Of a DNA stretch of 64,000 bases, positions 9,567-19,478 are shown in pieces. Source of the DNA: Mesorhizobium_K marinum (GTDB lineage Bacteria > Pseudomonadota > Alphaproteobacteria > Rhizobiales > Rhizobiaceae); NCBI RefSeq assembly GCF_040813715.1, contig NZ_JBFOCH010000028.1. The stretch is one strand, 5' to 3'. Made by a program: the position numbers and the translations under genes. The first letter of the stretch is position 1, and the number at the start of each line of letters is the position of its first letter. The notes under the pieces are model-generated. The model was given only the letters and a program-made list of their open reading frames with translations. It was not told the DNA's origin and ran no database searches.

Positions 9567-9719
9567 CCGCCTCCGGCCTGCCGGCCATCTCCCCCTCGAG
9601 GGGGGAGATTGGCTGGCATCGTCGCTTTCGCCAATTGCCTACGCTGAAGGCTTTGTACTTTCGCTGAAACTGCCGATTTCCTCCCTCGAGGGGGAGATGG
9701 CCGGCAGGCCGGAGGCGGG
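9567..9719. repeat. long perfect inverted repeat inside the ugp operon (ugpB-ugpA)
   Basis: Arms at 9567-9602 and 9684-9719 are 36-bp perfect reverse complements (CCCGCCTCCGGCCTGCCGG... and its mate), separated by about 81 bp. Each arm ends in a CTCGAG-centred palindrome. It looks like a rhizobial REP/RIME-type element inserted between the binding-protein gene and the permease genes. In RNA it could form a very stable hairpin that protects ugpB mRNA or reduces read-through. Confidence 0.8.
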
Positions 9720-9730
9720 CGTCGTCGGCC

Positions 9731-10112
9731 GCTTGCCTCGGTCATTGCCGCGCATCGGAGCGGCCATTTGACCCCGCGCGTCGTCTTTCCGAACAAGGTG
9801 CTGCCCTACCTGCTGATCGCGCCGCAGCTGGCCATCACGCTCGTCTTCTTCTACTGGCCGGCGAGCCAGGCGCTCTACCAGTCGCTGCTGAAGGAGGACC
9901 CGTTCGGCCTCAAGNAGCGTCGTCGGGCGCTTGCCTCGGTCATTGCCGCGCATCGGAGCGGCCATTTGACCCCGCGCGTCGTCTTTCCGAACAAGGTGCT
10001 GCCCTACCTGCTGATCGCGCCGCAGCTGGCCATCACGCTCGTCTTCTTCTACTGGCCGGCGAGCCAGGCGCTCTACCAGTCGCTGCTGAAGGAGGACCCG
10101 TTCGGCCTCAAG
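9731..10112 (+). repeat. direct copies flanking N9915 (assembly join in ugpA)
   Basis: About 184 bp (9731-9914) recurs at 9929-10112, covering the ugpA upstream region, start codon and first 49 codons. A single N and a short scrambled bridge separate them. The frame happens to stay open, giving a false 66-codon N-terminal extension. Confidence 0.9.
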
Positions 10113-10850
10113 TCGCGCTTCGTCGGGCTCGACAACTTCCGGCGCGTGATTGCGGACCCGAACTACGTGAACTCCGTCGAGGTCACGGCGGTGTTCTCGG
10201 TCGCCACGGCCTTCATCTCGATGGCTGTGGCGCTGCTGCTCGCCGTCATGGCCGACAAGGTGATCCGCGGCCGCAACGTCTACCGCACGCTGATGATCTG
10301 GCCCTATGCCGTGGCGCCGGCGATCGCCGGCATGCTGTGGCTGTTCCTGTTCAACCCGTCGATCGGCTCGCTCGCCTACCTGCTGCGGCACTTGGGCATC
10401 CACTGGGACCCGCTGCTCAACGGCCCGCAGGCGATGACGCTGGTCGTCTCGGCGGCGGCATGGAAGCAGATCAGCTACAATTTCCTGTTCTTCGTCGCCG
10501 GCCTCCAGGCGATCCCGAAGTCGCTGATCGAAGCGGCGGCCATCGACGGCGCCAGGCCGACCAAGCGCTTCTGGACGATCGTCTTCCCGCTGCTCGCGCC
10601 GACCACCTTCTTCCTGCTGGTCATCAACACGACATACGCCTTCTTCGACACCTTCGGGATCATCCACGCCGTCACCGGGGGCGGTCCCGGCAAGGCGACG
10701 GAAACGCTGGTCTACAAGGTCTACAATGACGGCTTCGTCAACCTGATCCTGGGCGACAGCGCTGCGCAGTCGGTGATCCTGATGGTCATCGTCATCGCAC
10801 TGACCGCCATCCAGTTCCGCTACGTGGAGAAGAAGGTCCACTATGGCTGA
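9966..10850 (+). CDS. ugpA: sn-glycerol-3-phosphate ABC transporter permease UgpA
   Basis: A 294-residue inner-membrane permease with six predicted membrane segments and the EAA loop EAAAIDGARPTKRFWTIVFP near residue 195. The second TTG start (9966) is taken as genuine because it gives the usual UgpA length (about 293). The upstream TTG at 9768 belongs to the duplicated copy left of N9915. The TTG start lacks a strong ribosome site. The last codons overlap ugpE. Confidence 0.9.
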   Translation: MTPRVVFPNKVLPYLLIAPQLAITLVFFYWPASQALYQSLLKEDPFGLKSRFVGLDNFRRVIADPNYVNSVEVTAVFSVATAFISMAVALLLAVMADKVIRGRNVYRTLMIWPYAVAPAIAGMLWLFLFNPSIGSLAYLLRHLGIHWDPLLNGPQAMTLVVSAAAWKQISYNFLFFVAGLQAIPKSLIEAAAIDGARPTKRFWTIVFPLLAPTTFFLLVINTTYAFFDTFGIIHAVTGGGPGKATETLVYKVYNDGFVNLILGDSAAQSVILMVIVIALTAIQFRYVEKKVHYG

Positions 10851-11766
10851 CGTCGCCGCGCAATCCGGCGCATCCGCTCCGGCGTCCGCCCATCCCGGTC
10901 GGGCCGAGGAGGGCGCCATGCTCGGCGTCAGCCGCACCTCGCGCTATGTCGCGCATGCCATCCTCATCCTCGGCATCGTCATCGTCGCCTTCCCGATCTA
11001 CTACACCTTCGTCGCCTCGACGCATTCGCTGCAGACGATCCTGCGCCCACCCCTGCCGCTCCTGCCGGGCGACCGGTTCTGGGAGAACTATTCGGAGGCG
11101 CTGTTCGGCGGCGTCGGGCGCATCGGCGGCGTGCCGGTGTCGACGCTGCTCTTCAACACCACCGTGGTGGCGCTCGGCATCGCCGTCGGCAAGATCGTCA
11201 TCTCGATCCTGTCTGCCTATGCCATCGTCTTCTTCCGCTTCCCCTTCCGGATGACCTTCTTCTGGCTGATCTTCATCACGCTGATGCTGCCGGTCGAGGT
11301 GCGCATCCTGCCGACCTACAAGGTGATGGTCGACCTCGGCCTCATCGACACCTATGCCGGGCTGATCGTGCCGCTGATCGCTTCGGCGACCGCGACGCTT
11401 CTGTTCCGCCAGTTCTTCATGACCATCCCGGGGGAACTGGTGGAGGCCGCGCGCGTCGACGGCGCCGGCCCGTTCCGCTTCTTCAGGGATATCCTGCTGC
11501 CGCTCTCGCGCACCAACATCGCGGCGCTTTTCGTCATCCTCTTCATCTACGGCTGGACGCAGTATCTGTGGCCGCTGCTCGTCACCAACGACAACCAGAT
11601 GAACACCATCGTGATCGCGCTGAAGAAGATGATCTCCTTCGCCGACGCGGACACCGAGTGGCACTTGGTCATGGTGACGGCCATGCTCGCCATCGTGCCG
11701 CCGATCATCGTCGTGCTGCTGATGCAGCGCTGGTTCGTCAAAGGCCTGGTGGAAACGGAGAAGTAA
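10843..11766 (+). CDS. ugpE: sn-glycerol-3-phosphate ABC transporter permease UgpE
   Basis: A 307-residue permease, partner of UgpA. The first 25 residues are Ala/Ser-rich and hydrophilic, longer than in E. coli UgpE (281). A second in-frame ATG at 10918 would give the classical length, but the 10843 ATG overlaps the ugpA stop, which favours coupled translation. Six hydrophobic segments follow, with the EAA loop EAARVDGAGPFRFFRDILLP around residues 203-222. Confidence 0.9.
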   Translation: MADVAAQSGASAPASAHPGRAEEGAMLGVSRTSRYVAHAILILGIVIVAFPIYYTFVASTHSLQTILRPPLPLLPGDRFWENYSEALFGGVGRIGGVPVSTLLFNTTVVALGIAVGKIVISILSAYAIVFFRFPFRMTFFWLIFITLMLPVEVRILPTYKVMVDLGLIDTYAGLIVPLIASATATLLFRQFFMTIPGELVEAARVDGAGPFRFFRDILLPLSRTNIAALFVILFIYGWTQYLWPLLVTNDNQMNTIVIALKKMISFADADTEWHLVMVTAMLAIVPPIIVVLLMQRWFVKGLVETEK

Positions 11767-11770
11767 GCGC

Positions 11771-13019
11771 GTGGCAACCGTCGACCTTGACGACGTCAGA
11801 AAAGTCTATCCCGGCCGTGTCGAGGCCGTGAAGGGCGTCTCGATCGCCATTCCCGACGGCAAGCTTTGCGTGCTGGTCGGCCCGTCCGGCTGCGGCAAGT
11901 CCACGCTCCTGCGCATGATCGCCGGGCTGGAATCGATCACGGAGGGCTCGGTGTCGATCGACGGCAAGGTGGTGAACGCGATCGGCCCGACCGAGCGCGA
12001 CATCGCCATGGTGTTCCAGAACTACGCGCTCTATCCGCACATGAAGGTCTACGACAACATGGCCTACGGCCTGCGCAACCGCGGCACGCCGAAGGACGAG
12101 ATCGACCGCCGGGTGCGCGCCACCGCCCGGACGCTGGAGCTGGAACACCTGCTGGAACGGCGGCCGCGCGAACTGTCCGGCGGCCAGCGCCAGCGCGTCG
12201 CCATGGGCCGCGCCATCGTGCGCAACCCGAAGGTGTTCCTGTTCGACGAGCCGCTGTCGAACCTCGACGCGAAGCTGCGCGGCCAGATGCGCGTCGAGAT
12301 CAAGAATCTGCAGCGTTCGCTCGGCGTCACCAGCGTCTACGTCACGCACGACCAGCTCGAGGCGATGACGCTGGCCGACATCCTGGTGNNNCGGCCAGCG
12401 CCAGCGCGTCGCCATGGGCCGCGCCATCGTGCGCAACCCGAAGGTGTTCCTGTTCGACGAGCCGCTGTCGAACCTCGACGCGAAGCTGCGCGGCCAGATG
12501 CGCGTCGAGATCAAGAATCTGCAGCGTTCGCTCGGCGTCACCAGCGTCTACGTCACGCACGACCAGCTCGAGGCGATGACGCTGGCCGACATCCTGGTGG
12601 TGATGAACGCCGGCCGGGTCGAGCAGGCCGGCGATCCGCTCGACATCTACGAGAAGCCGGCCTCGATCTTCGTCGCTTCGTTCATCGGCGCGCCGCCGAT
12701 GAACCTGCTGCCGACGGGAGAGGGGGGCGCGACGGCGGCCGGTGCGCCGGCAGGCGCCGCGACCATCGGCTTCCGCCCGGAGGACGCCGAAATCCTGGGC
12801 GGCGGCGAGGCGCCGGCCGGCGCGCTGCTGCTGCAGACCGAGGTCGAGGCGATCGAGCCCGTCGGCGCCGAGAGTTTTCTTTACTGCGCGGCGGCCGGCT
12901 CTCGCATCGTGGTGCGCGTGCCGGGCCGGGCGGTGGCGAAGCCGGGCGACAAGCTTGAAGTCGCGACGCGCGCCGACAAGCTGCATTTCTTCGACGGCGA
13001 GGGACGGCGCGTCGCCTGA
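11771..13019 (+). CDS. ugpC: sn-glycerol-3-phosphate ABC transporter ATP-binding protein UgpC (interrupted by an assembly duplication)
   Basis: The ATPase of the Ugp importer. It starts at a GTG 4 nt after ugpE. Walker A is GPSGCGKST, the Q-loop is VFQNYALYPHM, the signature is LSGGQRQRVAMGRA and Walker B is VFLFDEPLSNLDAK. The C-terminal part, from about residue 235, is the MalK/UgpC-type regulatory OB domain (GFRPEDAEI). As written, the gene shifts frame at NNN 12389-12391, where a 208-bp block is present twice. Joining 11771-12388 to 12600-13019 gives an intact 345-residue protein, close to E. coli UgpC (356). Confidence 0.9.
12181..12599 (+). repeat. direct copies flanking NNN 12389-12391 (assembly join in ugpC)
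   Basis: Positions 12181-12388 and 12392-12599 are 208-bp identical copies covering the signature and Walker B region. One copy plus the Ns must be removed to restore the reading frame (1038 nt, 346 codons). Confidence 0.95.
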
Positions 13020-13025
13020 CCCCGC

Positions 13026-14399
13026 CTATTCGGCCGGCGGGACCTCTGTTTGCCCGCGCCGGCCCGCCAGCCTCAACACCGAACCGTCGAGCCCGGTCAG
13101 CCGCTTGCAGGCGTGGCGCAGCATGGCCGTCATGAAGACGAAGGAAATCGTGGTGGCCGACACCGCGCCCATGATGCCGAAGGCGGGGACAAGCACGAAG
13201 AAGCCGGCGGCGCGCAGCAGGACGGTGAGCGCGATTATCCTGAGATAGCGCCCCTCATGGCCGGTCAGCATCAGGATCGATCCCGACGGGCCGGCGGCGG
13301 CCATGGCGGCAGTGCCGACCGAGAGCAGCGCAAGCGCGGGATAGTAGGGCACATAGGCCTCGTTGAAGACCATCAGGAACAGCTTGCCGCCGGCGAGCAT
13401 CACCACCATGCCGGCGACGACCACCGCGAGCGTGATTGCGGCGACCGAGTTGAGTAGCGCGTTCAACTGCTTCATCTCGCCGCGGTAATAGAGGTCCGGT
13501 ATGTGCCGGGTCGAGAACATGTGCATCGTGTCGGATGCGGTGGCGAAGATATTGGCGAGCCTGGTCGTCACGAAATAGGCGCCGGCCACCGCCGGGCTCA
13601 TCAGGTAGCCGATGATCAAGACATCGAGATACTGGTTGGCCGCCTCCAGCCCGTTCGAGATCCAGAGCTTGAACGACCGCGCGCGCCATTCCCTGGGCAG
13701 GAAGCGCGGCCGCACCGACGCGAAGCCCGGATAGAGCGCGCCGATGCGGCGGCGCATGAACAGGACGTGCAGGCAGACGGCGACGCCGGCTCCCGCCGCG
13801 AAGAGGAAGAAGACGGTGCTGACCTCGGCGCTGGCGCCCGCCACGAGGATCGCGGCGAGATAGAGGACGGCGGGGACGGAGACCATCAGATTGCCGACGC
13901 CGTCGCCGGCGCCGACGCCGACGGCGGTCCGCACGAGATGCGCCGAGGTCGCCACCGCCGCCTGCATCGCCATGTAGAGCGTCACCGCCGAGGCAAGCAG
14001 CAGCGCATGGGTCGATGCGGCCCAGAGGAAAAAGCCGGACCCGACGATGGCGCAGCCGGCGGCCACCGTCGCCGCGCTGAAGACCAGGACGCCCTTCAGG
14101 GTCGGGACGTCGTTTGCCGCAGAATATTCGTTCCACCAGCGCATCAGCGACACCTGCTGGCCGAAGGTGGCGACGATGCAGAACAGGCCGGCCGCAGCGA
14201 ACAGGATCGAGAATACGCCGAACGCGTCGGTGTCGAGCACGCGTGCCGCGAGCATGATCAGCGTGAAATTGGCGACGATGATCGAGCTTTTGAGGACGAA
14301 CACGCCGGCGATGCCCCTGACCGCCGGGTTGCGCGCCACCGCCGTCAGCCGGCCGGCGAGGCCGGAGGCCCGGGGATCTGGATGTTGGTCGGCGGACAT
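13026..14399 (-). CDS. polysaccharide flippase-like membrane protein (Wzx/MOP family)
   Basis: A 457-residue polytopic membrane protein with about 12 hydrophobic segments and the N-terminal pattern GIAGVFVLKSSIIVANFTLIMLAARVLDTDAFGVF usual in the polysaccharide-transport group of the MOP superfamily. It probably flips lipid-linked sugar repeats across the inner membrane. The ATG at 14399 (AGGA about 13 nt upstream) is preferred over the longer start at 14522, whose extension is polar, low complexity and overlaps the upstream gene. It lies just downstream of a GNAT-like protein in a surface-polysaccharide cluster and is convergent with ugpC (6 bp). Confidence 0.8.
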   Translation of the reverse strand: MSADQHPDPRASGLAGRLTAVARNPAVRGIAGVFVLKSSIIVANFTLIMLAARVLDTDAFGVFSILFAAAGLFCIVATFGQQVSLMRWWNEYSAANDVPTLKGVLVFSAATVAAGCAIVGSGFFLWAASTHALLLASAVTLYMAMQAAVATSAHLVRTAVGVGAGDGVGNLMVSVPAVLYLAAILVAGASAEVSTVFFLFAAGAGVAVCLHVLFMRRRIGALYPGFASVRPRFLPREWRARSFKLWISNGLEAANQYLDVLIIGYLMSPAVAGAYFVTTRLANIFATASDTMHMFSTRHIPDLYYRGEMKQLNALLNSVAAITLAVVVAGMVVMLAGGKLFLMVFNEAYVPYYPALALLSVGTAAMAAAGPSGSILMLTGHEGRYLRIIALTVLLRAAGFFVLVPAFGIMGAVSATTISFVFMTAMLRHACKRLTGLDGSVLRLAGRRGQTEVPPAE

Positions 14400-14511
14400 T
14401 CGAAATGCGGTTCCTGAGGGGCCTTCGGGGTGGCGCGATGACTGGGCCGACGCGGCGGATCCAGCCTGCGCGCGGGTTAACGGATGGTTGCGAACACCGG
14501 CCGGATTTGAA

Positions 14512-15714
14512 TCAATTGCCACCGTCGCCGTTGGTCTTTGCGGCCGCCGGTGCGCTGCTGCGTCCCTTGCGCCCGAACCCTTCCAGCGTGCTGCGGACCT
14601 GCGGATACCTTACCGCCAGATGGCGCACCCATCGCCGCAGGCGGGCTTCCGCGACGACCGGCAGCCCGAGGGGCGTCAACGCCTGCTGGTATTCGAACAG
14701 TTCATTGGTTTCGGCATCGAACCGGCTCTTGTAGCCCAGCGTCCCGACGCTCAGGTCGAACACCGCAAAATCCTGGTCTCGGCACCATTGCAGCGTCTTG
14801 AACAGCCCGACCAGTCCAGGCGAGCCGGACTGGGCCTCCCTGCAGGTGGTTATCGACGGGACGATCAGCGTGAAGACGTCGCCATGGGAAATGCCGTAGA
14901 TGACGGCGACCGGAACCGCGCCGGTCCGCAGCGTGAACATCCGGGCGAGCGGCACGTCGCCATCCCTGTCGGCCAGCGACCGGTAGAAGGCGACCACCCT
15001 GGGGTCCAGCAGCGCGTCGTGGCGGCCAAGCTCGGCGAAGCGCGCGGTGCGGAACGCCACCATCGTCGCCATCGCCTCGTCGACCTCCGCGTTGGTGCGC
15101 GCCTCCTCGAAGGTGAGCGGCCCGATCTTCTCGAGCTTCTTCGACTTGCGCCGCACCTCGCGCGCCAGCGACATCTTTTCAGGGACGACTGACGGCCGGC
15201 CGGGGCCGCGCAGGCGCAGCGTCGTCGCGGACGTGCCCATCGGCTTCAGGAAGGCAGCGCCGCTCAGGGCGTGCGGGCGATCGTAGAGAAGGCGCGGCAT
15301 CTTCTTGAAGGCAACCGCATGGACGCCGGGGACCGCCTTCGTCACCGCGCGCCAGAGCTTCGCGGTATCGGCCGCCGAAAGGGCAGTGTTGCCGAAATAG
15401 GCAGGCGCGAAATAGTCGACGATGCCGAAGTCCACCGCTTCGAGGGTGGCGACCCCGAACTTTCGCCGCTGCAGGAAGGCGAAGGCGGCGACGGGAGAAC
15501 CGTCCTGGTCGGCGACCCCGACGAGCACGAGCCGCTGCCTCTCGTCGAGCATCCGCTTGCCGATCTCGCCGAGGAAGCGCTCGTTCAGGAAGGCGTGCCC
15601 GCCGCTCCTGCCGGCCCCGAAGGCGAACATCTCGCCGACGCTGCCGAACTGTCGGGCCGTGAAGGTCAGGGGTTCGGTAGCGGTCCGGTCGGCGGTGGGC
15701 GTATGGGCATTCAT
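14512..15714 (-). CDS. GNAT-like (Acetyltransf_6/BioF2-like, CelD type) protein of the polysaccharide cluster
   Basis: A 400-residue soluble protein. The central part (about residues 170-340) reads like the Acetyltransf_6 domain: EVRRKSKKLEKIGPLTFEEA, then MATMVAFRTARFAELGRHDALLDP and a C-terminal core around VAVIYGISHGDVFTLI. Proteins of this family often sit in exopolysaccharide or cellulose clusters and may acylate sugar intermediates, or act like FemAB aminoacyl transferases. The acceptor is unknown. The C-terminal 20 residues are low complexity. It probably forms an operon with the flippase (112 bp apart). Confidence 0.75.
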   Translation of the reverse strand: MNAHTPTADRTATEPLTFTARQFGSVGEMFAFGAGRSGGHAFLNERFLGEIGKRMLDERQRLVLVGVADQDGSPVAAFAFLQRRKFGVATLEAVDFGIVDYFAPAYFGNTALSAADTAKLWRAVTKAVPGVHAVAFKKMPRLLYDRPHALSGAAFLKPMGTSATTLRLRGPGRPSVVPEKMSLAREVRRKSKKLEKIGPLTFEEARTNAEVDEAMATMVAFRTARFAELGRHDALLDPRVVAFYRSLADRDGDVPLARMFTLRTGAVPVAVIYGISHGDVFTLIVPSITTCREAQSGSPGLVGLFKTLQWCRDQDFAVFDLSVGTLGYKSRFDAETNELFEYQQALTPLGLPVVAEARLRRWVRHLAVRYPQVRSTLEGFGRKGRSSAPAAAKTNGDGGN

Positions 15715-15887
15715 GACGATTTCACCTGTTGGCCCCGCCGGGCGGGACCGTCTTGCCGCGGTTTGCGATTGCCGGGCACTGCATCCTTACCAGCGGGTCC
15801 ATGGGCCCGAGGTAAAGGGTCGACGCCGAACGCTCGGTTTGGCTAACGAAGGATAAAGGCGCTGCGGCTTCAGCTATCCCGGGACGG

Positions 15888-17522
15888 TCAGTGGCCGGAG
15901 CCGCGCCGGGCGGCGTCCGCGGCCGGCTCCGGGTCGCCCAGCGCTTCTGCCATCATCAGCATCGAGCTGCGCCGAGGCTTGCGCCCGGCTGCCGGGATAT
16001 CGTCGCTCCCGTCCGTCGAGATCATCAGAAGCGCATTGCTGCGACGCGGTCGCGGCTGCGCGGGGGCGCCCGGCTCGTTCGCTGGCCCGCGCGCAAGCGG
16101 ACGCCTGTCGCCGGCCGGCGGCGGGCGGTCGGGGCTGCGGGAACGGCGTCCGCGCCGCTCGCCGCCGTCGCGCCGCTGCAGCACCGCAAGCGCGGTCGTC
16201 GCGGCGACGGCACCGAGCAGCCCGAGGACCGGCGCGAGCAGGACGATCGACGGCCGGCTCGACCGCAGCGGCGGCACCGCTTGCGACACGACCTTGACGT
16301 TGTCGCTGTTGATCGCCGCGAGTTCCTCGGTCGTCTTGTTGCGGGCCAGGAACTTCTCGTAGATGTCGCGGTCTGCCGCCGCCTCGCGGCGCAGCGCCTC
16401 GAGACGCACCTTGGCGGCGTCGGTCAGCACCGCCCCCGAGCTCAGCCGCGCGATGTCGCCCTCGAGCGTCTTCTGCTTGGCCTCGGCGATCTCCAGTCCG
16501 CTCTTCAGCTGCTGCGTCAGGTTCTGGCGCTCTTCGCGGATCTGCCGGTCGATGCCCTCCATGGCCTGGCGGGTCTGGGCGATGCGCGGGTGACGCGCGC
16601 CATAGGTCAGGCTCTGCTGGTCGAGCTGCTGCTTCAGCTGGGCGCGCTGCTGGCGCAGGAAGGCAAGCTGCGCCGGCTCGCTGTAGCGCTCGTCGGCAAG
16701 CGCGCCGCCGCCCGTGCCGCCGCCGACCTGGTTCTGGTAGCGCGCCCGCGCTGCCTCGGTCTCGGTCCTGGCCAGCGCGAGCTGCGCGCTGAGTTCCGTC
16801 AGCTGGCGCATCTGCAGCGTGTTGTTGTCGTCGACATAGAGGATGCCGTGCTCTGCGGCGAAGTCGGCGACCGCCTTTTCGGAGGCGTTGAGCTTGCGGC
16901 GCAGCTCCACAAGCCGTTCGGACAGCGCGCGACCGGCCGCTTGCGTCGCCTGCCGCACCTGGCCGTTCTGGGCGTCGGCGAACTCGCTGGCGACGCTGTT
17001 GGCGATCCGCGCCGCCTCCTCGGGCGTTGCGGCCTTGTAGGAAATCTCGACCAGGTAGGTGGCGCCCTTGCGTTCGACAGCCAGGTTGCTCTTGAACCTC
17101 GCCAGCGCCTTCAGCTGCTCGGCTTCGCTCAGCCGGTCCTCGACGCCGCCGAGCAGGTCGAGCTTGTCCATGACCGTGAGCAGGAAGCCGTCCGACCGCA
17201 TGATCTGGACCATGCTTTCGAGCACCGCCGCGTCGCTGCCGACGGGCTGCAGCACGTCCTCCTGCAGCGTGACCTGCACGCTGCGCGGATCGACCAGGAC
17301 CGTCGCCGTCGCCCGGTAGGGAAACGGCGTCATCATGACCAGCGTGATGCCGGCGGCTGCCAGCACAAGGGCGATCGCGCCAATCTTGACGATGTTGTCG
17401 ATGACGAAGCGGACCAGCGCCAGCGGGTCGATCATGCCGCTGCCCGGCGTCGCGCTGCTGCGCGTCACGGTCGTTTCGGGGCCTCGACGATAGGCTTCAG
17501 GCATATCCCAATCGGAATTCAT
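15888..17522 (-). CDS. polysaccharide co-polymerase / chain-length determinant (Wzz/GumC family), no kinase domain
   Basis: A 544-residue inner-membrane protein that should set chain length and aid export. Residues about 30-75 hold the first membrane segment with the Wzz motif PFPYRATATVLVDPR. About residues 165-380 are periplasmic coiled coil, and the GNVR-like motif INSDNVKVVSQAVPP precedes a second membrane segment near 415-440. The tyrosine-kinase domain of Wzc/ExoP is absent. Instead there is a roughly 100-residue basic, Pro/Arg-rich cytoplasmic tail with two similar short motifs (RRSNALLMIS and RRSSMLMMAE). It is divergent from the wzy-like gene, with a 200-bp shared regulatory region. 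Confidence 0.85.
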   Translation of the reverse strand: MNSDWDMPEAYRRGPETTVTRSSATPGSGMIDPLALVRFVIDNIVKIGAIALVLAAAGITLVMMTPFPYRATATVLVDPRSVQVTLQEDVLQPVGSDAAVLESMVQIMRSDGFLLTVMDKLDLLGGVEDRLSEAEQLKALARFKSNLAVERKGATYLVEISYKAATPEEAARIANSVASEFADAQNGQVRQATQAAGRALSERLVELRRKLNASEKAVADFAAEHGILYVDDNNTLQMRQLTELSAQLALARTETEAARARYQNQVGGGTGGGALADERYSEPAQLAFLRQQRAQLKQQLDQQSLTYGARHPRIAQTRQAMEGIDRQIREERQNLTQQLKSGLEIAEAKQKTLEGDIARLSSGAVLTDAAKVRLEALRREAAADRDIYEKFLARNKTTEELAAINSDNVKVVSQAVPPLRSSRPSIVLLAPVLGLLGAVAATTALAVLQRRDGGERRGRRSRSPDRPPPAGDRRPLARGPANEPGAPAQPRPRRSNALLMISTDGSDDIPAAGRKPRRSSMLMMAEALGDPEPAADAARRGSGH

Positions 17523-17722
17523 GACGCTCCGGAAATCGCATGCGGCAGTTCACGATTGCCGGCGGCCAGACATGACCGAACGGTAAACAGCAATGCTGAA
17601 TGGTAAGTTAACCAATCGAATAGATTGCGGCTGTAGCATGCGCCGCAAAGTATTGCCGGCGAGGTGCTGGCGCGCCGCCAAAGCGGCGCGGCTGCGGTCC
17701 GGTCGAGGTGCGGACGGGTGTT

Positions 17723-19431
17723 ATGACGAGCGTGACCGCCGACGGCGAGGGGACCGGCCGGGTCCTCGAGGCGAGGGCCGCGATGGCCGGCGCCGGCTTT
17801 GCCAATTCGGTGCTGACGGTGGTGATCGCAGGCTGCATCGCCGGCCTGCCGATCCTCGCGCATATCGTCCATCCGGCCCTTGGCGTGCTGACGGCGACCG
17901 TGCTTGCCGGCCTCTGCGCCTGGCGCATGCCGCAGACCGCCATCGTGGCGATCTTCTTCGCGCTCCTGTTCCAGAACACCTTCGTGTCGCTGGCGGTGAA
18001 CGCCGTGGTCAGCGACGACGATTTCGACATCATCCGCGGCTACAACTTCGTCACCGTCAGCGTCACCTGGCTGGTCCTGACCATTGGCTTCCTTGCCGAC
18101 TGGCGCCGCCGCAACACGGCCATCGACCCTTTCGTCAAGCTGCTGGTCGTCCTCTACGCCATCCTCGGGGTCTATTTCCTCGTCGGCTTCGCGCTCTACG
18201 GCATGACGGCGATCATCTACCTGCGCAACATCGTGACGCCGCTCCTGCTGTTCCAGATCTGCATGATCGCCTTCGTGCGCCAGCCGATCCGGATCGGCCA
18301 TGCGATGACCATCCTGTCGGTGCTGCTCGTCACCTGCGGCGTGGTCGAGTTCTTCTGGCGCGAAACCTGGCTCGGCCTCACCAACGGCTATGCGTTCTGG
18401 GAGCGCGCGGCGGGCCCCAACTACGTGACCATGGACTACGACAAGAAGCTGGCGGAGACCGGCATCGTCGCGACCGGGCTGCTGGACAGCTTCCGCATCT
18501 CGCTGTTCAATNGTGGCGGGAGACCTGGCTCGGCCTGACCAACGGCTATGCGTTCTGGGAGCGCGCGGCGGGCCCCAACTACGTGACCATGGACTACGAC
18601 AAGAAGCTGGCGGAGACCGGCATCGTCGCGACCGGGCTGCTGGACAGCTTCCGCATCTCGCTGTTCAATACGCCGCTGCTGGGCGACCACGACCTCGAGG
18701 TCATGCGCATGTTCGGGCCGAACATGCATGCGATCAGCTTCGCCTATGCGCTCTGCTTCCTCTGCATCTTCGCGCTCTATCGAGGCAACCTGGCGCTGGC
18801 GACCGCGCTGTTCGCCTTCCTGGTCCTGGCCAGCGCCAAGGGGCCGCTCATCCTGTTCCTGCTGGTCGGCGCGAGCTGGCTCAACTTCAGGCTGTTCGGC
18901 GCGAAATTCGCGCTGGCATGCCATGCGCTCGTGATGCTGGTCTACGCCGCCGTGGGCATCGCCGTCGGGCTCTCCATCGGCGACTATCACGTCCTCGGCC
19001 TGATGGGCGGCATGCATGAGTTCGTCGTCAATCCCGTCGGCCGCGGCATCGGCGCCGGCGGCAACCTGTCGGCCGACTTCGACAAGATCGTGTGGACGGT
19101 GGCCCAGGCGGCGGGGCGCACGCCCTTCGCCGTCGAGAGCGCGGTCGGCGTCCTGTTCTCCCAGATCGGCGTCTTCGCAGCCGCAGTCATCGGCGCCTAT
19201 GTCTGGATCGCTTGCCGAATCTTCCGGATTGCGCTTATGACCGGCAACGACCTGCATGCCGCAGCGGCATTTGCCCTGCTCACCATGGTCGCAACCGGCC
19301 TGTTCCAGGAGGAAGCCTACTTCGCGCCGCTTGCGCTCGCCGTCTTCATTGCGCTGGCGGGCATGATCATCGGCGCGGCAGCCCGTTGCGGGCTGCTCGC
19401 CCCTGTTTCGCGGGCGCCAACGCTTTCTTGA
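17723..19431 (+). CDS. O-antigen ligase/polymerase-like membrane protein (Wzy family), interrupted by an assembly duplication
   Basis: A polytopic protein with about ten hydrophobic segments and a long periplasmic loop between residues about 210 and 265. It ends with NPVGRGIGAGGN, a Wzy_C/O-antigen-ligase-like loop, followed by more membrane segments. It probably polymerises the repeat unit. As written, it is broken at N18512, where a 156-bp block occurs twice with a few mismatches. Joining 17723-18511 to 18670-19431 gives 516 residues. A GTG at 17708 is an alternative start. Confidence 0.8.
18356..18669 (+). repeat. near-identical direct copies flanking N18512 (assembly join)
   Basis: Positions 18356-18511 and 18514-18669 are 156-bp copies differing at about three sites near the left end (GCGCGAAACC against GCGGGAGACC). 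The mismatches suggest that two strain variants contributed the two contig ends. Confidence 0.92.
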
Positions 19432-19478
19432 CGGATTTCAGGTCGAATGGGCAACGAAACGTTACTGGCATTGAATTG

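Noticed and set aside
12092..12599. Frameshifted ugpC pseudogene
   Set aside because: Removal of one 208-bp copy plus three Ns restores a normal-length protein, so the frameshift is not biological.
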